Of a stretch of DNA of 63,710 nt, positions 10,817 through 19,836 are shown piece after piece. Numbering within the stretch: position 1 is the stretch's first letter; every line of letters begins with the position of its first letter. Position numbers and translations under genes: made by a program. The notes under the pieces are model-generated. The model saw only the letters and a list, made by a program, of their open reading frames with translations, was not told where the DNA came from and made no database searches. Origin of the DNA: Variovorax paradoxus (GTDB lineage: Bacteria; Pseudomonadota; Gammaproteobacteria; Burkholderiales; Burkholderiaceae_C); contig NZ_JAGGNV010000021.1 in NCBI RefSeq assembly GCF_018614955.1, positions 1 through 63,710 of the forward strand. Reading direction: 5' to 3'.

Positions 10817-11776
10817 ATGGACGGCCTGGACCTGCTGAAAGCCTTTCGTGAAGTTGCCGAACGCGGCAGCTTCTCCCGCGCCGCCAAGGTGCTCGGCACC
10901 TCGAAAGCCACCGTCAGCAAGTACGTCGCACAGCTCGAAGAACGCTTCGGCGTGCGCCTGCTCAACCGCTCCACGCGCTCGGTCAGCCTGACCGATGCCG
11001 GCCAATTGCTGCTCGAGCGCAGCAAGCCGCTCATGGAGATGGTCGAGCTCACGCAGAGCGAGCTGCAGGAACATGCGGGCCATCCGCGTGGGCGGCTTCG
11101 CATCACGGCGCCGCACGGATTCGCGCAGAGCGCCTTTCCGGACATCCTGAGCGAGTTCATCAAGACCTACCCCGACGTCCATGTGAGCCTGCACCTGAGC
11201 AACCGCGTGATCGACCTGGTGGAAGAAGGCGTGGACGTCGCGCTGCGCCTCGGGCGCATCCGCGACGAGAACCTGATCGTGCGGCGCCTGCGCCAGATGG
11301 ACCTGGTGCTGTGCGCCGCGCCTTCCTACTGGGCTCGGCGCGGCCTGCCCGGGAAGCCCGACGACATGCGCCGGCACGACGTGCTGACCTACTCGCTCGC
11401 CGAAGGCGCACCGCACTTGCCCTTCGAGGTCGACGGCAAGCCCTACATCGTGCCGGTGGCGAGCCGCATGGATGCCAACGATGCCGCGCCGCTGATCGGC
11501 GCCGCGCTCGCCGGACTCGGGGCCGTGTGCGTGCCGGCGATGATGGCGCAGTCGCATGTCGAGCGCGGCGCGCTGGTGCCGGTGCTGAAGGAATACATGC
11601 CGCGCGACCTGTGGCTCTACGCGGCCTACTCGCAGCGCCGCCACAACAGCGCGGCGCTGCGCGCGCTGCTGGATTTTCTCGAGGACCGAGTGCGGAACTC
11701 GGCAGCGGCGCTGGCTCCCCCCGAGGCGGTCGCCGTCAAGCCCGCCAGGCGCGTGCGACAGCCTGCGGCCGTCTGA
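10817..11776 (+). CDS. LysR-type transcriptional regulator
   Basis: This 319-residue regulator has an N-terminal winged helix-turn-helix (about residues 3-62, with SFSRAAKVLGTSKATVSKYV) and a substrate-binding effector domain from about 90 to 300. It belongs to the CrgA/DsdC-like LysR subgroup common in Burkholderiales. It diverges from the small secreted protein gene (107 bp between starts), and its 3' end converges on the metal-dependent hydrolase gene. The target is unknown, but the divergent secreted protein gene is the obvious candidate. Confidence 0.88.
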   Translation: MDGLDLLKAFREVAERGSFSRAAKVLGTSKATVSKYVAQLEERFGVRLLNRSTRSVSLTDAGQLLLERSKPLMEMVELTQSELQEHAGHPRGRLRITAPHGFAQSAFPDILSEFIKTYPDVHVSLHLSNRVIDLVEEGVDVALRLGRIRDENLIVRRLRQMDLVLCAAPSYWARRGLPGKPDDMRRHDVLTYSLAEGAPHLPFEVDGKPYIVPVASRMDANDAAPLIGAALAGLGAVCVPAMMAQSHVERGALVPVLKEYMPRDLWLYAAYSQRRHNSAALRALLDFLEDRVRNSAAALAPPEAVAVKPARRVRQPAAV

Positions 11777-11785
11777 GCACGCGGT

Positions 11786-12655
11786 TCAGCGCAGGCCGAA
11801 CAGCGCCGCCGCGTTGCCCCACGCGATGCGCTGCGCCACCTCGGGCGGCATGTCGCCGAGCCATCGGCGATAGCCGCCCATGATCTCGTCGTAGGCGCTC
11901 CAGCGCTGGTTGACCCAGGTGTCGGAGCCGACCAGGAAACGCTCGGGATACTTGAGGATCAGCGCGCGCCACTCGGGGCACAGCATGCCGCCCTCGCAGG
12001 TGAGGCCCGGCCGGTAGGAGAGCTCGCCCATCAGCAGCGGATAGCGCTCCAGCAGCGCCTGCACGCGCGCTGCCGGCGCGCCGCCGATGCCGGTGTGGGC
12101 CCAGATGAGCCGCAGCGATTTTCCCCTGGACGGCGCGTGCGCCATCAGCAGGTCGATTGCCACGTCGTCGACATGCGCCAGCACCGCAAGCTTCTTCTCC
12201 TCCGCCAGAACGATCAGCTTCTTCGCGACCGGCCCGTTGGCGTTGGCGCTGTCGTAGAGATGGAACTCCCCGAGCCCTCGGTAGGGCCCGCTCGCCGTGC
12301 CGCGCGCCAGTTCGGCCTGTACCATCTCGTAGATGCTCTCGTCGCGGAACCAGTTGCCGTAGTCGTCGCGGTTGCGGTAAAGCCGCACGAAGGGCACCAC
12401 GGTCACGCCAGCCTCGCGCGTCTCGCGCGCCGCGGCCAGCGTCTGCGTCCCGGCGTTGGGACGCGAGTTGGCGATGATGGCTTTCACGCCGTTGCGCTGC
12501 ATGCGCGCCAGCGCCTCGGCGGGCGGGTACGGGCCGGTGTCGCCGTCCCAGGCTTCCTGGTTGTAGTGCAGGTGGGTGTCGAACAGCGGGCCGCCGTAAT
12601 CGGCCGCCTGCACGCCGAACGCGGCAGCCGCCAGCAGGGCCGGCACCCAACGCAT
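11786..12655 (-). CDS. Exported amidohydrolase-family (TIM-barrel) hydrolase
   Basis: This protein of about 289 residues has a signal peptide ([16 protein letters not shown]) and an amidohydrolase_2-type metal site starting DTHLHYN. Later motifs are [13 protein letters not shown] and [10 protein letters not shown], the His/Asp ligands of the barrel. It is probably periplasmic. The substrate is unknown. The start is uncertain: the frame opens at 12703, but a start there would overlap the preceding gene by 20 bases, and GTG 12670 or ATG 12655 gives a better signal peptide. It follows the dienelactone hydrolase gene on the same strand. Confidence 0.75.
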   Translation of the reverse strand: MRWVPALLAAAAFGVQAADYGGPLFDTHLHYNQEAWDGDTGPYPPAEALARMQRNGVKAIIANSRPNAGTQTLAAARETREAGVTVVPFVRLYRNRDDYGNWFRDESIYEMVQAELARGTASGPYRGLGEFHLYDSANANGPVAKKLIVLAEEKKLAVLAHVDDVAIDLLMAHAPSRGKSLRLIWAHTGIGGAPAARVQALLERYPLLMGELSYRPGLTCEGGMLCPEWRALILKYPERFLVGSDTWVNQRWSAYDEIMGGYRRWLGDMPPEVAQRIAWGNAAALFGLR

Positions 12656-12683
12656 CAGATGCCGCGTCACGCCATGCCCCCGG

Positions 12684-13367
12684 TCAGCCGACGTGTTTCG
12701 CAAAGAAGGCCAGCGTGCGCTCGCGCGCCAGCTTGGCGGCCTCGGCGTTGTACGAGCCGCGCTGATCGCAGTTGAAGCCGTGGCCGGATTCGTAGACGTG
12801 CACCTCGACCTCGGGGTGGGCCTTCTTGAAAGCCTCGATGGTGTCGAGCGGAATCCAGTGGTCCTTGTTGCCGAAATGGGCGAGCACCGGCACCTTGGGC
12901 TGGATCGCGCTCTCCTCCGGCGTGGTCATTCCGCCGCCGTAGTAGGGCGCCGCCGCCGCAATGCCGGAGACCTTCGCCGATGCGCGCCACGTGAGCAGGC
13001 CGCCCCAGCAGTAGCCGACGATGCCGACCTTGCCGGCACGGGCCGCGTATTCCACCGCGGCCTGAATGTCCTGCAGCACACCCGGCGCCGGCAGCGCTTC
13101 GACGGCGGTCTTGAGCTCGAAGCCGGCCTTCATGTCCTCCTCGCTGTAGCCCAGCTCGACGCCCGGCTTGACGCGATGGAAGGTCGAGGGCGAGACCGCG
13201 AGATAGCCGTCGACCGCATAGCCGTCGGCCACCGAGCGGATGTGCGAGTTGACGCCGAAGATCTCCGGCACCACGACGATCGCGCCCTTGGGCTTGCCCG
13301 CGGGTTCCGCCACGTAGGCCGGAAAGCTGAAGCCGTCTTTGGCGGTGAGATCGATGAATTGGCCCAT
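12684..13367 (-). CDS. Dienelactone hydrolase family protein
   Basis: This 227-residue alpha/beta hydrolase has the cysteine nucleophile of dienelactone hydrolases in GYCWGG (about residue 123), an acid in the [12 protein letters not shown] segment and the catalytic His in ESGHGFN. Classical members open 4-carboxymethylenebutenolide to maleylacetate in chlorocatechol degradation, but many relatives have other ester substrates. The start MGQFIDL is preferred over the Met two codons earlier because GAGGAG then lies at correct spacing. The gene is next to the HCCA-isomerase-like gene, with three bases between them. Confidence 0.88.
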   Translation of the reverse strand: MGQFIDLTAKDGFSFPAYVAEPAGKPKGAIVVVPEIFGVNSHIRSVADGYAVDGYLAVSPSTFHRVKPGVELGYSEEDMKAGFELKTAVEALPAPGVLQDIQAAVEYAARAGKVGIVGYCWGGLLTWRASAKVSGIAAAAPYYGGGMTTPEESAIQPKVPVLAHFGNKDHWIPLDTIEAFKKAHPEVEVHVYESGHGFNCDQRGSYNAEAAKLARERTLAFFAKHVG

Positions 13368-13369
13368 GG

Positions 13370-13990
13370 TCATGCTCCTCTGATGGATGGTTGTTGAATC
13401 AATGCGCGTTCGACGAAATCCAGCCGGTCCTGGCCCCAGAAGATCTCGCCGTTGATCACGTAGCTCGGCGCGCCGAACACCTTGGCGTCGATGGCTTGCT
13501 GCGTGTAGTCCTCGTAGCGCTCCTGGACCGTCTGGCTTTGCGACTGCTCGCAGCGTTTGGACGGCAAGGCGCATTCGCCGACCAGCGCTTCGAGCACCTT
13601 GGGATCGGCGATGTTGCGCTCCTGCACCCAGACCGCGGCGAACACCGCGCCGCAGAGCTTCATCGCGGCCTCGGTGCCGTCGTGCAGGTCGACCGCGATG
13701 ATGAGCTTCGCCGCGTCGTCGGCAGCGACCGGAAAGAACTTGGGCTTGGGGTTCAACGGAATGTCGAGCTGGCGCGAGAAGCGCGCCAGCTCCAGCAGCC
13801 GGTAGGCCTGGCGCTGCGGTGCTCGCTTGCCGAGCGGCAGGCCGCCCGAGACCGGATAGACGGCGCCGAGATCGACCGGCCGCACCCGCACCGTGGCGCC
13901 GGTGGACTTGGCGAGCGCAGCGAAGCGCGCATGCCCCAGGTAGGTCCAGGGGCTTTGGGGCGTGAAGTAGTAGTCGATGGTGTGGGTCAC
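13370..13990 (-). CDS. 2-hydroxychromene-2-carboxylate isomerase-like DsbA-family protein
   Basis: This 206-residue thioredoxin-fold protein of the DSBA/HCCA isomerase family begins THTIDYYFTPQSPWTYLG. A Ser sits at the position of the active-site residue (SPW), as in HCCA isomerase and kappa-class GST, rather than a CxxC pair. The conserved GAPSYVINGEIFWGQDRL segment is near the C-terminus. HCCA isomerase acts in naphthalene degradation with glutathione; here no such pathway is nearby, so the substrate is open. A GTG start with GGGAG upstream is chosen. Confidence 0.8.
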   Translation of the reverse strand: MTHTIDYYFTPQSPWTYLGHARFAALAKSTGATVRVRPVDLGAVYPVSGGLPLGKRAPQRQAYRLLELARFSRQLDIPLNPKPKFFPVAADDAAKLIIAVDLHDGTEAAMKLCGAVFAAVWVQERNIADPKVLEALVGECALPSKRCEQSQSQTVQERYEDYTQQAIDAKVFGAPSYVINGEIFWGQDRLDFVERALIQQPSIRGA

Positions 13991-14061
13991 AAGCCGCTCC
14001 CGATGATGTAATCGTGCGCACGGTTTTAACTGAGGCACGGCTTTCGTGCAGGAGGTGGGAT

Positions 14062-14808
14062 TTGGACCAGGTGCTCTTGATCACCGGCGGCAGCCGCGGC
14101 ATCGGTGCCGCGACGGCGCTGCTGGCCGCGCAGCGCGGTTTCGCGGTGGCCGTCAACTATGCCAGCAACTCGCTGGCCGCCGACGAGGTGGTGCGCACGA
14201 TCCGCGACGGCGGCGGCCGCGCGATCAGCGTGCAGGCCGACGTCGGCGACGAGGCGCAGGTGCTCGCGATGTTCGAGAAGGTCGATGCGAAGTTCGGCCG
14301 CCTCACGGCGCTGGTCAACAACGCCGGCGTGGTCGACGTGCAGGCGCGCGTCGACCAGATGAGCCTGGCGCGGCTCGACCGCATGCTGCGCATCAACGTG
14401 ATCGGCAGCTTCCTCTGCGCGCGCGAGGCGGTGCGGCGCATGAGCACGAAGCACGGCGGCAGCGGCGGCGCCATCGTCAATCTCTCGAGCGCCGCCGCGC
14501 GCCTGGGCTCGCCGGGCCAGTATGTCGACTACGCGGCCAGCAAGGGCGCCATCGACAGCTTCACGATCGGGCTGGCCAAGGAAGTCGCGGACGAAGGCAT
14601 CCGCGTCAACGCGGTGCGCCCGGGCCTGATCGACACCGAGATCCATGCCTCGGGCGGCCTGCCCGACCGCGCCGCCCAACTTGCTCCTACCGTGCCGATG
14701 AAGCGCACCGGCAGCGCGCAGGAGGTCGCCAACGGCATCGTGTGGCTGCTGTCGGAAGAAGCGAGCTACGTCACTGCAACTTTCCTCGATGTGACGGGCG
14801 GAAGGTGA
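14062..14808 (+). CDS. Short-chain dehydrogenase/reductase
   Basis: This NAD(P)-dependent SDR has about 248 residues. The Rossmann motif TGGSRGIG is at the N-terminus, the NNAG motif follows, and the catalytic Ser (NLSSAAAR) and YxxxK (YVDYAASKGA) are present. An Arg-free N-S after the second strand (NYASNS) makes cofactor preference unclear. A TTG start at 14062 is preferred because AGGAGG lies six bases upstream; a longer frame from 14014 lacks support. The stop overlaps the start of the marC-like gene by one base. The substrate is unknown. Confidence 0.88.
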   Translation: MDQVLLITGGSRGIGAATALLAAQRGFAVAVNYASNSLAADEVVRTIRDGGGRAISVQADVGDEAQVLAMFEKVDAKFGRLTALVNNAGVVDVQARVDQMSLARLDRMLRINVIGSFLCAREAVRRMSTKHGGSGGAIVNLSSAAARLGSPGQYVDYAASKGAIDSFTIGLAKEVADEGIRVNAVRPGLIDTEIHASGGLPDRAAQLAPTVPMKRTGSAQEVANGIVWLLSEEASYVTATFLDVTGGR

Positions 14809-15464
14809 TGGCGACGCCAACGATGGATCTGGTCAAGCCGATGATCACTTTGCTGGCCATCGTGAATCCGCTCGCAATCGTGCCTTTCTTCATCCACTAC
14901 ACGCAGGGCTACACCGAGGCCCAGCGCAAGCGCACCGCGTGGGTGTCGGCCTTCAGCGCCTTCGTGGTCATCGCGGTCTGCGCGCTGCTCGGGCTTCAGT
15001 TGCTGTCCTTCTTCGGCATCTCGATCGCGAGCTTCCAGGTCGGCGGCGGCATGCTGCTCCTGATCAGCTCGCTCAGCATGCTCAACGCGCAGCCGGCCGA
15101 ATCCAAGACCAGCCAGGAGGAACTCCGGGCCACGGAAGTGAAGGCCTCGCTGGGCGCCTCGATCGCGGTGGTACCGCTCGCCATTCCGCTCCTGACCGGG
15201 CCGGCCACCATGTCGACCGTGGTCATCTATGCCGAGAAGACGCAGCACCTGTGGGAGCTCGCAGTGCTGGTCGGCTACGGCATGGTCATCGGGCTGGCGA
15301 CCGGCCTCACCTTCTCGCTGGCCGAGCCGATCGCGCGAGTGCTCGGCAAGACCGGCATCAACGTGATGACGCGCTTGATGGGCCTGATCCTCGCGGCGCT
15401 GGCGGTCGAGGTGATGGCCGACGGGCTCGGCACGCTGTTTCCGGCGCTCGCGCGCCCGCACTGA
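14808..15464 (+). CDS. MarC family integral membrane protein
   Basis: This 218-residue protein has about six predicted membrane helices. The typical MarC/UPF0056 features are an N-terminal AIVNPLAIVPFF helix and a central PLAIPLLTGPATMSTV segment. MarC was once linked to multiple antibiotic resistance, but that link is not supported; the function is unknown. It is translationally coupled to the SDR gene by a TGATG overlap. Confidence 0.9.
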   Translation: MATPTMDLVKPMITLLAIVNPLAIVPFFIHYTQGYTEAQRKRTAWVSAFSAFVVIAVCALLGLQLLSFFGISIASFQVGGGMLLLISSLSMLNAQPAESKTSQEELRATEVKASLGASIAVVPLAIPLLTGPATMSTVVIYAEKTQHLWELAVLVGYGMVIGLATGLTFSLAEPIARVLGKTGINVMTRLMGLILAALAVEVMADGLGTLFPALARPH

Positions 15465-15471
15465 GTTCCGC

Positions 15472-15936
15472 CTATCCCGTCACCAGCTCGACGATGCGCG
15501 GCGTCGGCGCGCCGCCATCGATCAGCAGCTCAGCCGCCGAAATCGGCAGCCTGAAGCGGCGCGGGCCGGCGCTGCCGGGATTGACGTAAAGGACGCCGTC
15601 GCGCTCCTCGGCCCGCGGCCGGTGCGAGTGCCCGGACACCACCACCCGGACGCCCGCGGCAACCGGATCGATGTCGAGCTGCGCGAGATCGTGGATCGCG
15701 TAGAGACGCACGCCGCCGAGCTCGACCAGCGCCGTCTCGGGCACGGCCTCGGCCCACGCCCCCCGGTCGTTGTTGCCGCGCACCGCGGTCACCGGCGCGA
15801 TGGCGGCCAGCGCTTCGAGAATGGCCGCATCGCCGATATCGCCGCCATGCACGATGTGCTCGCAGCCGCGCAGGAACGCGAGCGCCTCGGGCCGCAGCAG
15901 GCCATGCGTGTCGGAGATAAGACCGATGCGGTGCAT
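15472..15936 (-). CDS. Metallophosphoesterase, YfcE/MJ0936 type
   Basis: This 154-residue calcineurin-like phosphoesterase has the complete metal-site set: LISDTHG at the N-terminus, HGGDIGD near residue 30, RGNND near residue 54 and SGHSHRP near residue 100. YfcE-type enzymes hydrolyse phosphodiesters in vitro with Mn2+. It follows the MCE-system lipoprotein gene on the same strand with 15 bases between them. A functional link to lipid transport is not established. Confidence 0.9.
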   Translation of the reverse strand: MHRIGLISDTHGLLRPEALAFLRGCEHIVHGGDIGDAAILEALAAIAPVTAVRGNNDRGAWAEAVPETALVELGGVRLYAIHDLAQLDIDPVAAGVRVVVSGHSHRPRAEERDGVLYVNPGSAGPRRFRLPISAAELLIDGGAPTPRIVELVTG

Positions 15937-15951
15937 GCAGCCGGCCTCTGC

Positions 15952-16632
15952 TCAGCGCGGCTGGTCCACCCACGCCGCCAGTTCCGCGACGGCTGCATCG
16001 CTGGCCGCTGCCAGCCCCTTCACGCCGCCGGGCGCGTCGCCGCTCGGCGCGGGCCGCTGCACCATGAAGCTCTGCTGCGCGAGCACGCGGTCGCCGCCGG
16101 CATTGCTGCGGATCAGGGTCGCGCGCAGGCGCACCAGGCCGACACTCTTGTTCGGCGATTCGAAGTAGTGGCTGAATTCCTCGAGCGACACCCTGAGCGT
16201 GTCGGGCACCTTGCCCTCGCTGCGCGCGATGGTGGCGCTCTCTTCCGGACCGAGCACGGTGCGGCGCGCGGCCAGCGCGTCGCGCAGGCGCTGGTGCAGC
16301 AGCTGCGCCGGCGCCAGGCTCCAGCGCGATTGGCCATAGGGCCGCAGCTGGTTGGCGTCGGCATAGCCCAGGCGGTAGAGCAGCTGCGTGCCCTCGAGCC
16401 GCGTGCCGGCCTCGATCTCGGCCAGCGCGATGGGCGGCAGCGCATGCGGATTGGAAGGCGCCGGCGCGGTGGATGCGGCGAGGTTGGGGCCGAAGTCGTA
16501 GAGCGTGGCGCGAGCGGGCTTGTCGGGCAAGGCGCCGCAGCCCGCCGCCAGCAGCACGGCGGCGATGCCTGCGACGGCCGAGAGGCGCGCATGCGCTGCG
16601 CGAGCGGCCATGTTCTGAAGCAGGTCGTTCAT
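15952..16632 (-). CDS. ABC-type transport auxiliary lipoprotein (PqiC/MlaB-locus type)
   Basis: This 226-residue protein has a type II signal peptide ending in the lipobox LLAAGCGALP, so Cys near residue 32 is the lipidated residue. The remainder matches the ABC-trans_aux/PqiC fold that sits in the outer membrane and partners MCE-domain proteins. It is the last transport gene of the minus-strand mlaE-mlaF-mlaD block and follows mlaD with ten bases between them. Confidence 0.85.
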   Translation of the reverse strand: MNDLLQNMAARAAHARLSAVAGIAAVLLAAGCGALPDKPARATLYDFGPNLAASTAPAPSNPHALPPIALAEIEAGTRLEGTQLLYRLGYADANQLRPYGQSRWSLAPAQLLHQRLRDALAARRTVLGPEESATIARSEGKVPDTLRVSLEEFSHYFESPNKSVGLVRLRATLIRSNAGGDRVLAQQSFMVQRPAPSGDAPGGVKGLAAASDAAVAELAAWVDQPR

Positions 16633-16642
16633 GTCGTCACTT

Positions 16643-17629
16643 TCAAGGCCGTGCCGGCGCGCCGGCCGGGGCGGAAAATCCGGGTTCGCCCGGCCCGGCG
16701 ACCACGCCGCCGCTGCCGAACAGCAGCGATTGCGGGTTGTCGTTGATGCCGTCGGCCGCGCGGCCGAGACGGCGCACCGCGCGCGAGGTGTCGTCGGCGA
16801 CGCGGTTCACGCGCGGCAGCGTGGCGCTGTTGAAGGAGTCGACCGCCTGAGCCAGGGACTTGGTGCCGTCGCCCAGGCGGTCGATCGGGCCATCCTTCGC
16901 ATTCAGCCGGTTCACCGTGCCGTTGAAGTTGTTGGCCACGCGCGAGACGTCGCCGGCGGCCGTCTTGAGCGAAGCCATGGTGTCCCGCGTGCGCTCCACC
17001 AGCGGCGGCAAGGTGGCCAGCGTCGGGTTGAGCCCGTTCTTCACCGTGTTGTCGAGCGAGCGCGTGAGCTGGTTGGCGCTGGCCGAGGCCTGCGCGATGT
17101 TCTCCAGCGCGTCGGCGATGCGCTTCTGGTTGTCGTCGCCCAGGAGGGTGTTGGCCTTCTTCGTCACTTCGTCGATCTGGTTGATGATGGCTTCGCCGCG
17201 GTCCTGCAGCTGCGCCAGCACCGAGGGCTTGAGCGGAATGCGCGGTGGATCGTCGTTGTTCGGCGTGAGCGCCACCTGCGATTCGCCCTTGTCGTCGATC
17301 GCGATGAAGGCCAGGCCGGTCACGCCCTGGTAACTCAGCGTGGCGTAGCTCGAGGTCGTGAGCGGCACGCGCTCGTCGACCGTGATGCGCACGCGCACAT
17401 TGCCCTTCACCTTGGGATCGAAGTCGATCGAGGCGACCTTGCCGACGGCGATGCCGCGGTAGCGCACCATTGCCTGCGGCTGCAGCCCGCTGACCGCGTC
17501 GCGGGTCGAGAGTTCGTAGATGTTGCGCACCGTGTTGTCGCGCGTGAACCAGACCACCAGCGCGATGATCGCGGCGATCAGGCCGAGCACGAAGGCGCCG
17601 GCGGCGATGGCATGGGCCTTGTTTTCCAT
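16643..17629 (-). CDS. MlaD-family (MCE domain) lipid transport protein
   Basis: This 328-residue protein has one N-terminal membrane helix (AGAFVLGLIAAIIALVVWF), then a single MCE domain from about residue 38 to 115 (GLQPQAMVRYRGIAVGKVASI). A long helical region of about 200 residues follows. Such proteins form hexameric rings that carry phospholipid across the periplasm. The long helical tail resembles a needle-forming MCE protein rather than the short E. coli MlaD. It is encoded between the ATPase and the lipoprotein. Confidence 0.9.
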   Translation of the reverse strand: MENKAHAIAAGAFVLGLIAAIIALVVWFTRDNTVRNIYELSTRDAVSGLQPQAMVRYRGIAVGKVASIDFDPKVKGNVRVRITVDERVPLTTSSYATLSYQGVTGLAFIAIDDKGESQVALTPNNDDPPRIPLKPSVLAQLQDRGEAIINQIDEVTKKANTLLGDDNQKRIADALENIAQASASANQLTRSLDNTVKNGLNPTLATLPPLVERTRDTMASLKTAAGDVSRVANNFNGTVNRLNAKDGPIDRLGDGTKSLAQAVDSFNSATLPRVNRVADDTSRAVRRLGRAADGINDNPQSLLFGSGGVVAGPGEPGFSAPAGAPARP

Positions 17630-17641
17630 GGCAGCTACCTT

Positions 17642-18475
17642 TCAGTGAGTGGGAGCCCGGCTGGCGCCGGCAAGCCCCGAGACGGTGGGGGGCGGCACGC
17701 CTTCGTGGAGCGCCTCCATGGCGCGCTGGCCGCGGCCGCCGAGAAAGTATTCGTGGATGAAAGGATGCGGGTAGGCGATGACGTCGCGCGCCGTGCCGGC
17801 GACGATCACGCGCTGGTCGGCCAGCACCGCGATGCGGGTGCTGAGGTCGAACAGCGTGTCCAGGTCGTGCGTGACCATCACCACCGTGAGCCCCAGTTCG
17901 CGATGCAGCCCGCGCAGCAGGTCGCAGAAGCCGTCGGCGCTCTCGGGGTCCAGGCCGGCGGTGGGCTCGTCGAGCAGGAGCAGCGGCGGATCCATGATCA
18001 GCGCGCGCGCCAGTGCCACCCGCTTGATCATGCCGCCCGACAGATCGGCCGGACTCTTGGTGGCCTGCTGCGGCTCGAGCCCGACCATCTGCAGCTTGAC
18101 CAGCGCGGCATCGCGGATCAGGTCGTCGGGCAGGAGCTTGAGTTCGCGCAGCGGGAACGCGACGTTGTCGAGCACGCTGAAGGCCGAGAACAGCGCGCCG
18201 TGCTGGAACAGCATGCCGACGTTGGCGGCGCCCGTGGCGCTGAGCCGGCCCGGCGGATGGCCGAGCACCGAGACCTCGCCCTTCGAAGGCCGCTCGAGTC
18301 CCAGGATCTGGCGCAGCAGCACGGTCTTGCCGGTGCCCGAGCCGCCCACCAGCGACAGCACCTCGCCTTTGCGGATCGTGAGGTCGAGGTCGCGGTGCAC
18401 CACCTGGTCGCCCTCGGGCGACTCGAAGACGGTCCACAGCTTGCGGATCTCGACCACGTTGGGTTTATCGCTCAT
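17642..18475 (-). CDS. MlaF-like ABC transporter ATP-binding protein
   Basis: This 277-residue ATPase has Walker A GGSGTGKT near residue 41, the signature LSGGMIKR and Walker B LLLLDEPTAGLDP. The LSGGM form of the signature and the RVALARAL helix are typical of MlaF/TTG2A. It energises the MCE lipid transport system with the permease encoded just upstream; start and stop overlap by four bases (ATGA). The C-terminal extension GGRGQRAMEALHEG is usual for the family. Confidence 0.93.
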   Translation of the reverse strand: MSDKPNVVEIRKLWTVFESPEGDQVVHRDLDLTIRKGEVLSLVGGSGTGKTVLLRQILGLERPSKGEVSVLGHPPGRLSATGAANVGMLFQHGALFSAFSVLDNVAFPLRELKLLPDDLIRDAALVKLQMVGLEPQQATKSPADLSGGMIKRVALARALIMDPPLLLLDEPTAGLDPESADGFCDLLRGLHRELGLTVVMVTHDLDTLFDLSTRIAVLADQRVIVAGTARDVIAYPHPFIHEYFLGGRGQRAMEALHEGVPPPTVSGLAGASRAPTH

Positions 18476-19641
18476 GCGCGGAACCCCACGCCCTTGAAGA
18501 GCACAGCGAAGAGCGCGTCGACCAGGATCACGACGGTGATCGAGGCCACCACCGAGGAGGTGGTGCCGCGGCCGAGGCTTTCGGTGTTGGGCTTCACCTT
18601 CATGCCGTAGTAGCAGCCGATCAGCGCGATCAGGACGCCGAACACGGCCGACTTGGACATCGCGAGCCAGATGTTGGTCATCGGCACCGCGCGCGGCAGC
18701 GCCGACAGGAAATAGGCCGGCGAGATGTCCAGCGTGAGATCGGCCGCGAGCATGCCGCCGAACAGCGCGGCTGCCGAGGTCCACATGCTGATCAGCGGCA
18801 TCGCGATGGCCAGCGCCAGCACGCGCGGCATCACGAGCCGGAAGCCGTGCGGAATGCCCATCACGCGCATGGCATCGAGCTCTTCCGTCACGCGCATGAC
18901 GCCGATCTGCGCGGTGATGGCCGAGCCCGAACGGCCCGCGATCAGCACCGCCGCGAGCACCGGGCCGAGCTCGCGAATCAGCGACAGGCCGAGAATGTTG
19001 ACGATGAAGGCTTCGCCGCCGTACTGGCGCAATTGCTGCGAGGTCAGGTAGGCCAGCACCACGCCGATCAAGAGGCCCACCAGCGCGGTGATGGGCAGCG
19101 CGGTGGCGCCGAAATGGTAGAGATGGCCTGAGAAGTCGCGCCAGGGCGCGCGGTGCGGCGCGCGCAGCAGCGTCCCGATGTCGAGCGTGAGCTGGCCGAC
19201 GAGCGCCAGGAAATCGCGCGCCACCATCATGATGCGCGTGCCGTTGTGGGCGAAATCGTGGAAATGATCGGCCAGCGTCTTGCCGGGCTCCGCCGGCGCG
19301 CTGCAGGTGTACTGCGCCACCTGGTCCAGCACGGCCTTGTGCTGCGAATCCATTTCGAGCCGCGCCGGCCAGGCCTGACGCCAGTGATTCCAGAGCAGCT
19401 GCGCGCCGATGTGGTCGAGCTGCTCGACGGGGCGCAGGTCCCAGCCCCGGTCGTCCTGCGGCGGCAGGGCTTCGAGATTCTTCGCCAGCGCATCCCAGGT
19501 GCGCCGCGACGACATCGACAGCGCGGTCCAGCAGCCGCTGGCGACGGCCCAGCTGCCCCCCTCCCCGTCGCGTTGCTCGACGCGCGGACGCAAGCGGTCT
19601 GCGTTTTGCGCGTCGGCGGTCGGCAACGATGCGATCGACAT
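18472..19641 (-). CDS. MlaE-family ABC permease with N-terminal extension
   Basis: This 389-residue permease has the MlaE fold in its C-terminal 270 residues: GLLIGVVLAYLTSQQL, RELGPVLAAVLIAGRSGSA and EELDAMRVMGI are hallmark segments. About 110 N-terminal residues form a soluble domain containing WDLRPVEQLDHIGAQLLWNHW, which resembles the STAS-like domain found fused to some MlaE proteins. It is the first gene of the Mla-type operon and diverges from the GMC oxidoreductase gene (195 bp between starts). Confidence 0.92.
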   Translation of the reverse strand: MSIASLPTADAQNADRLRPRVEQRDGEGGSWAVASGCWTALSMSSRRTWDALAKNLEALPPQDDRGWDLRPVEQLDHIGAQLLWNHWRQAWPARLEMDSQHKAVLDQVAQYTCSAPAEPGKTLADHFHDFAHNGTRIMMVARDFLALVGQLTLDIGTLLRAPHRAPWRDFSGHLYHFGATALPITALVGLLIGVVLAYLTSQQLRQYGGEAFIVNILGLSLIRELGPVLAAVLIAGRSGSAITAQIGVMRVTEELDAMRVMGIPHGFRLVMPRVLALAIAMPLISMWTSAAALFGGMLAADLTLDISPAYFLSALPRAVPMTNIWLAMSKSAVFGVLIALIGCYYGMKVKPNTESLGRGTTSSVVASITVVILVDALFAVLFKGVGFRA

Positions 19642-19836
19642 GGATGGAGCGGGCGGGCGGTCTGCGGGATGGAGGACGCAACATCGTAACCGCGTGCGTC
19701 TGCGCCGACCCGTCCGATCGGCGCCCGTTCGCGTAGGCCATCGGCGCAAGGCGCGGGCCTTTGCCACAATCGACCGTTCGGTGCCGCATTGCAGCACCCC
19801 TTCACAAGAACGACCAGAGAGACAGACAAGGCGCGA

